This document shows, one piece after another, positions 6,786 to 7,140 of a stretch of 7,140 nucleotides of DNA. Numbering within the stretch: the first letter of the stretch is position 1; every line of letters begins with the position of its first letter. The DNA comes from JBMZCV01 sp049613665 (lineage in GTDB: Bacteria > Bacteroidota > Bacteroidia > Chitinophagales > UBA2359), in NCBI GenBank assembly GCA_049613665.1, contig JBMZCV010000222.1, positions 1 to 7,140 on the forward strand, written 5' to 3'. The translations under genes were made by a program, and so were the position numbers. The notes below the pieces were generated by a model. That model made no database searches and was not told where the DNA came from. It was given only the letters and a program-made list of their open reading frames with translations.

Positions 6786-7140
6786 GCTATTTATAACTTA
6801 TTTAAATCTTGTGAATAGAGTTTACTTTTGGTTAAAAAGCATTTGTTTTGCTTCAAAGCGAGAATAGCTTCAAAAAAAAAATAACTTTTAAAAAAATAGG
6901 TTATCTTACTCATTATTGAAAAAAAAACTTTGGATTAGCTTAGAAGCGACAAGTTTTTGGTGATAATACCAAAAAAGGTATGTTCTTCTTTTTTAAGCAT
7001 TTAGGTAGAAAGCACTTATCTCCCCTCATTATGTCACTTTATTTTCTTCAATAAATTTTTTTCCCAAAAACTTGACCAATCTTGCAATTAATAGACCTGT
7101 TACTTATTAAGTCATTTTGTTTGTTTTGTGTTATTAAACT
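6786..7140. other. AT-rich non-coding stretch at the right edge
   Basis: I see no open reading frame with coding character on either strand; stop codons are dense in all frames. It holds a duplicated GCTTCAAA (6850-6857 and 6867-6874). It also holds two overlapping small inverted repeats: TTTTTGGT/ACCAAAAA (6954-6961 and 6968-6975) and ATACC/GGTAT (6966-6970 and 6977-6981). The second is followed by a T-rich run to about 6994. I could not identify a promoter with both -33 and -7 elements. It may be the leader of a gene outside the window. Confidence 0.5.

Noticed and set aside
6850..6874. Repeated GCTTCAAA considered as the start of a direct-repeat or CRISPR-like array
   Set aside because: Only two 8-base copies are present, 17 bases apart, with no further units; likely chance in AT-rich DNA.

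Overview
The window looks like ordinary chromosomal DNA from a member of the Bacteroidota, perhaps a Cytophagales-type gliding or free-living lineage. This rests on several signs: the DNA is AT-rich, start codons are preceded by A-rich stretches rather than clear Shine-Dalgarno sites, a promoter-like TTTG / TAnnTTTG pair is present, and all three exported proteins have signal peptides ending in Ala followed by Gln. The genus cannot be fixed from the sequence.

Layout, all genes on the + strand: the last 21 codons of an unidentified gene (1-66) end at a near-perfect hairpin (68-110). A single-gene unit follows, encoding a 976-residue exported M16 zinc metallopeptidase (172-3102), closed by a strong intrinsic terminator (3129-3178). 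A candidate promoter embedded in the end of that terminator leads into a tight two-gene operon. Its genes encode a single-domain HD hydrolase resembling the small alarmone hydrolase MESH1 (3234-3782) and an exported TlpA/thioredoxin-like protein (3789-4289). A 350-base AT-rich gap with a few weak regulatory-looking elements precedes a 670-residue MltD-type lytic transglycosylase with LysM repeats (4640-6652). The final 488 bases hold a second strong hairpin terminator (6741-6785) and otherwise no gene that I can see.

Three of the four complete genes encode proteins acting in the periplasm or cell envelope: protein or peptide degradation, thiol redox, and peptidoglycan cleavage. The fourth is probably a cytoplasmic nucleotide hydrolase. 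The genes look like separate housekeeping units rather than parts of one system. I see no mobile element, CRISPR array, tRNA, rRNA or defence system. The points most worth a second look are the displaced CxxC of the thioredoxin-like protein, its pairing with an alarmone-hydrolase-like gene, and the palindrome upstream of the transglycosylase gene.
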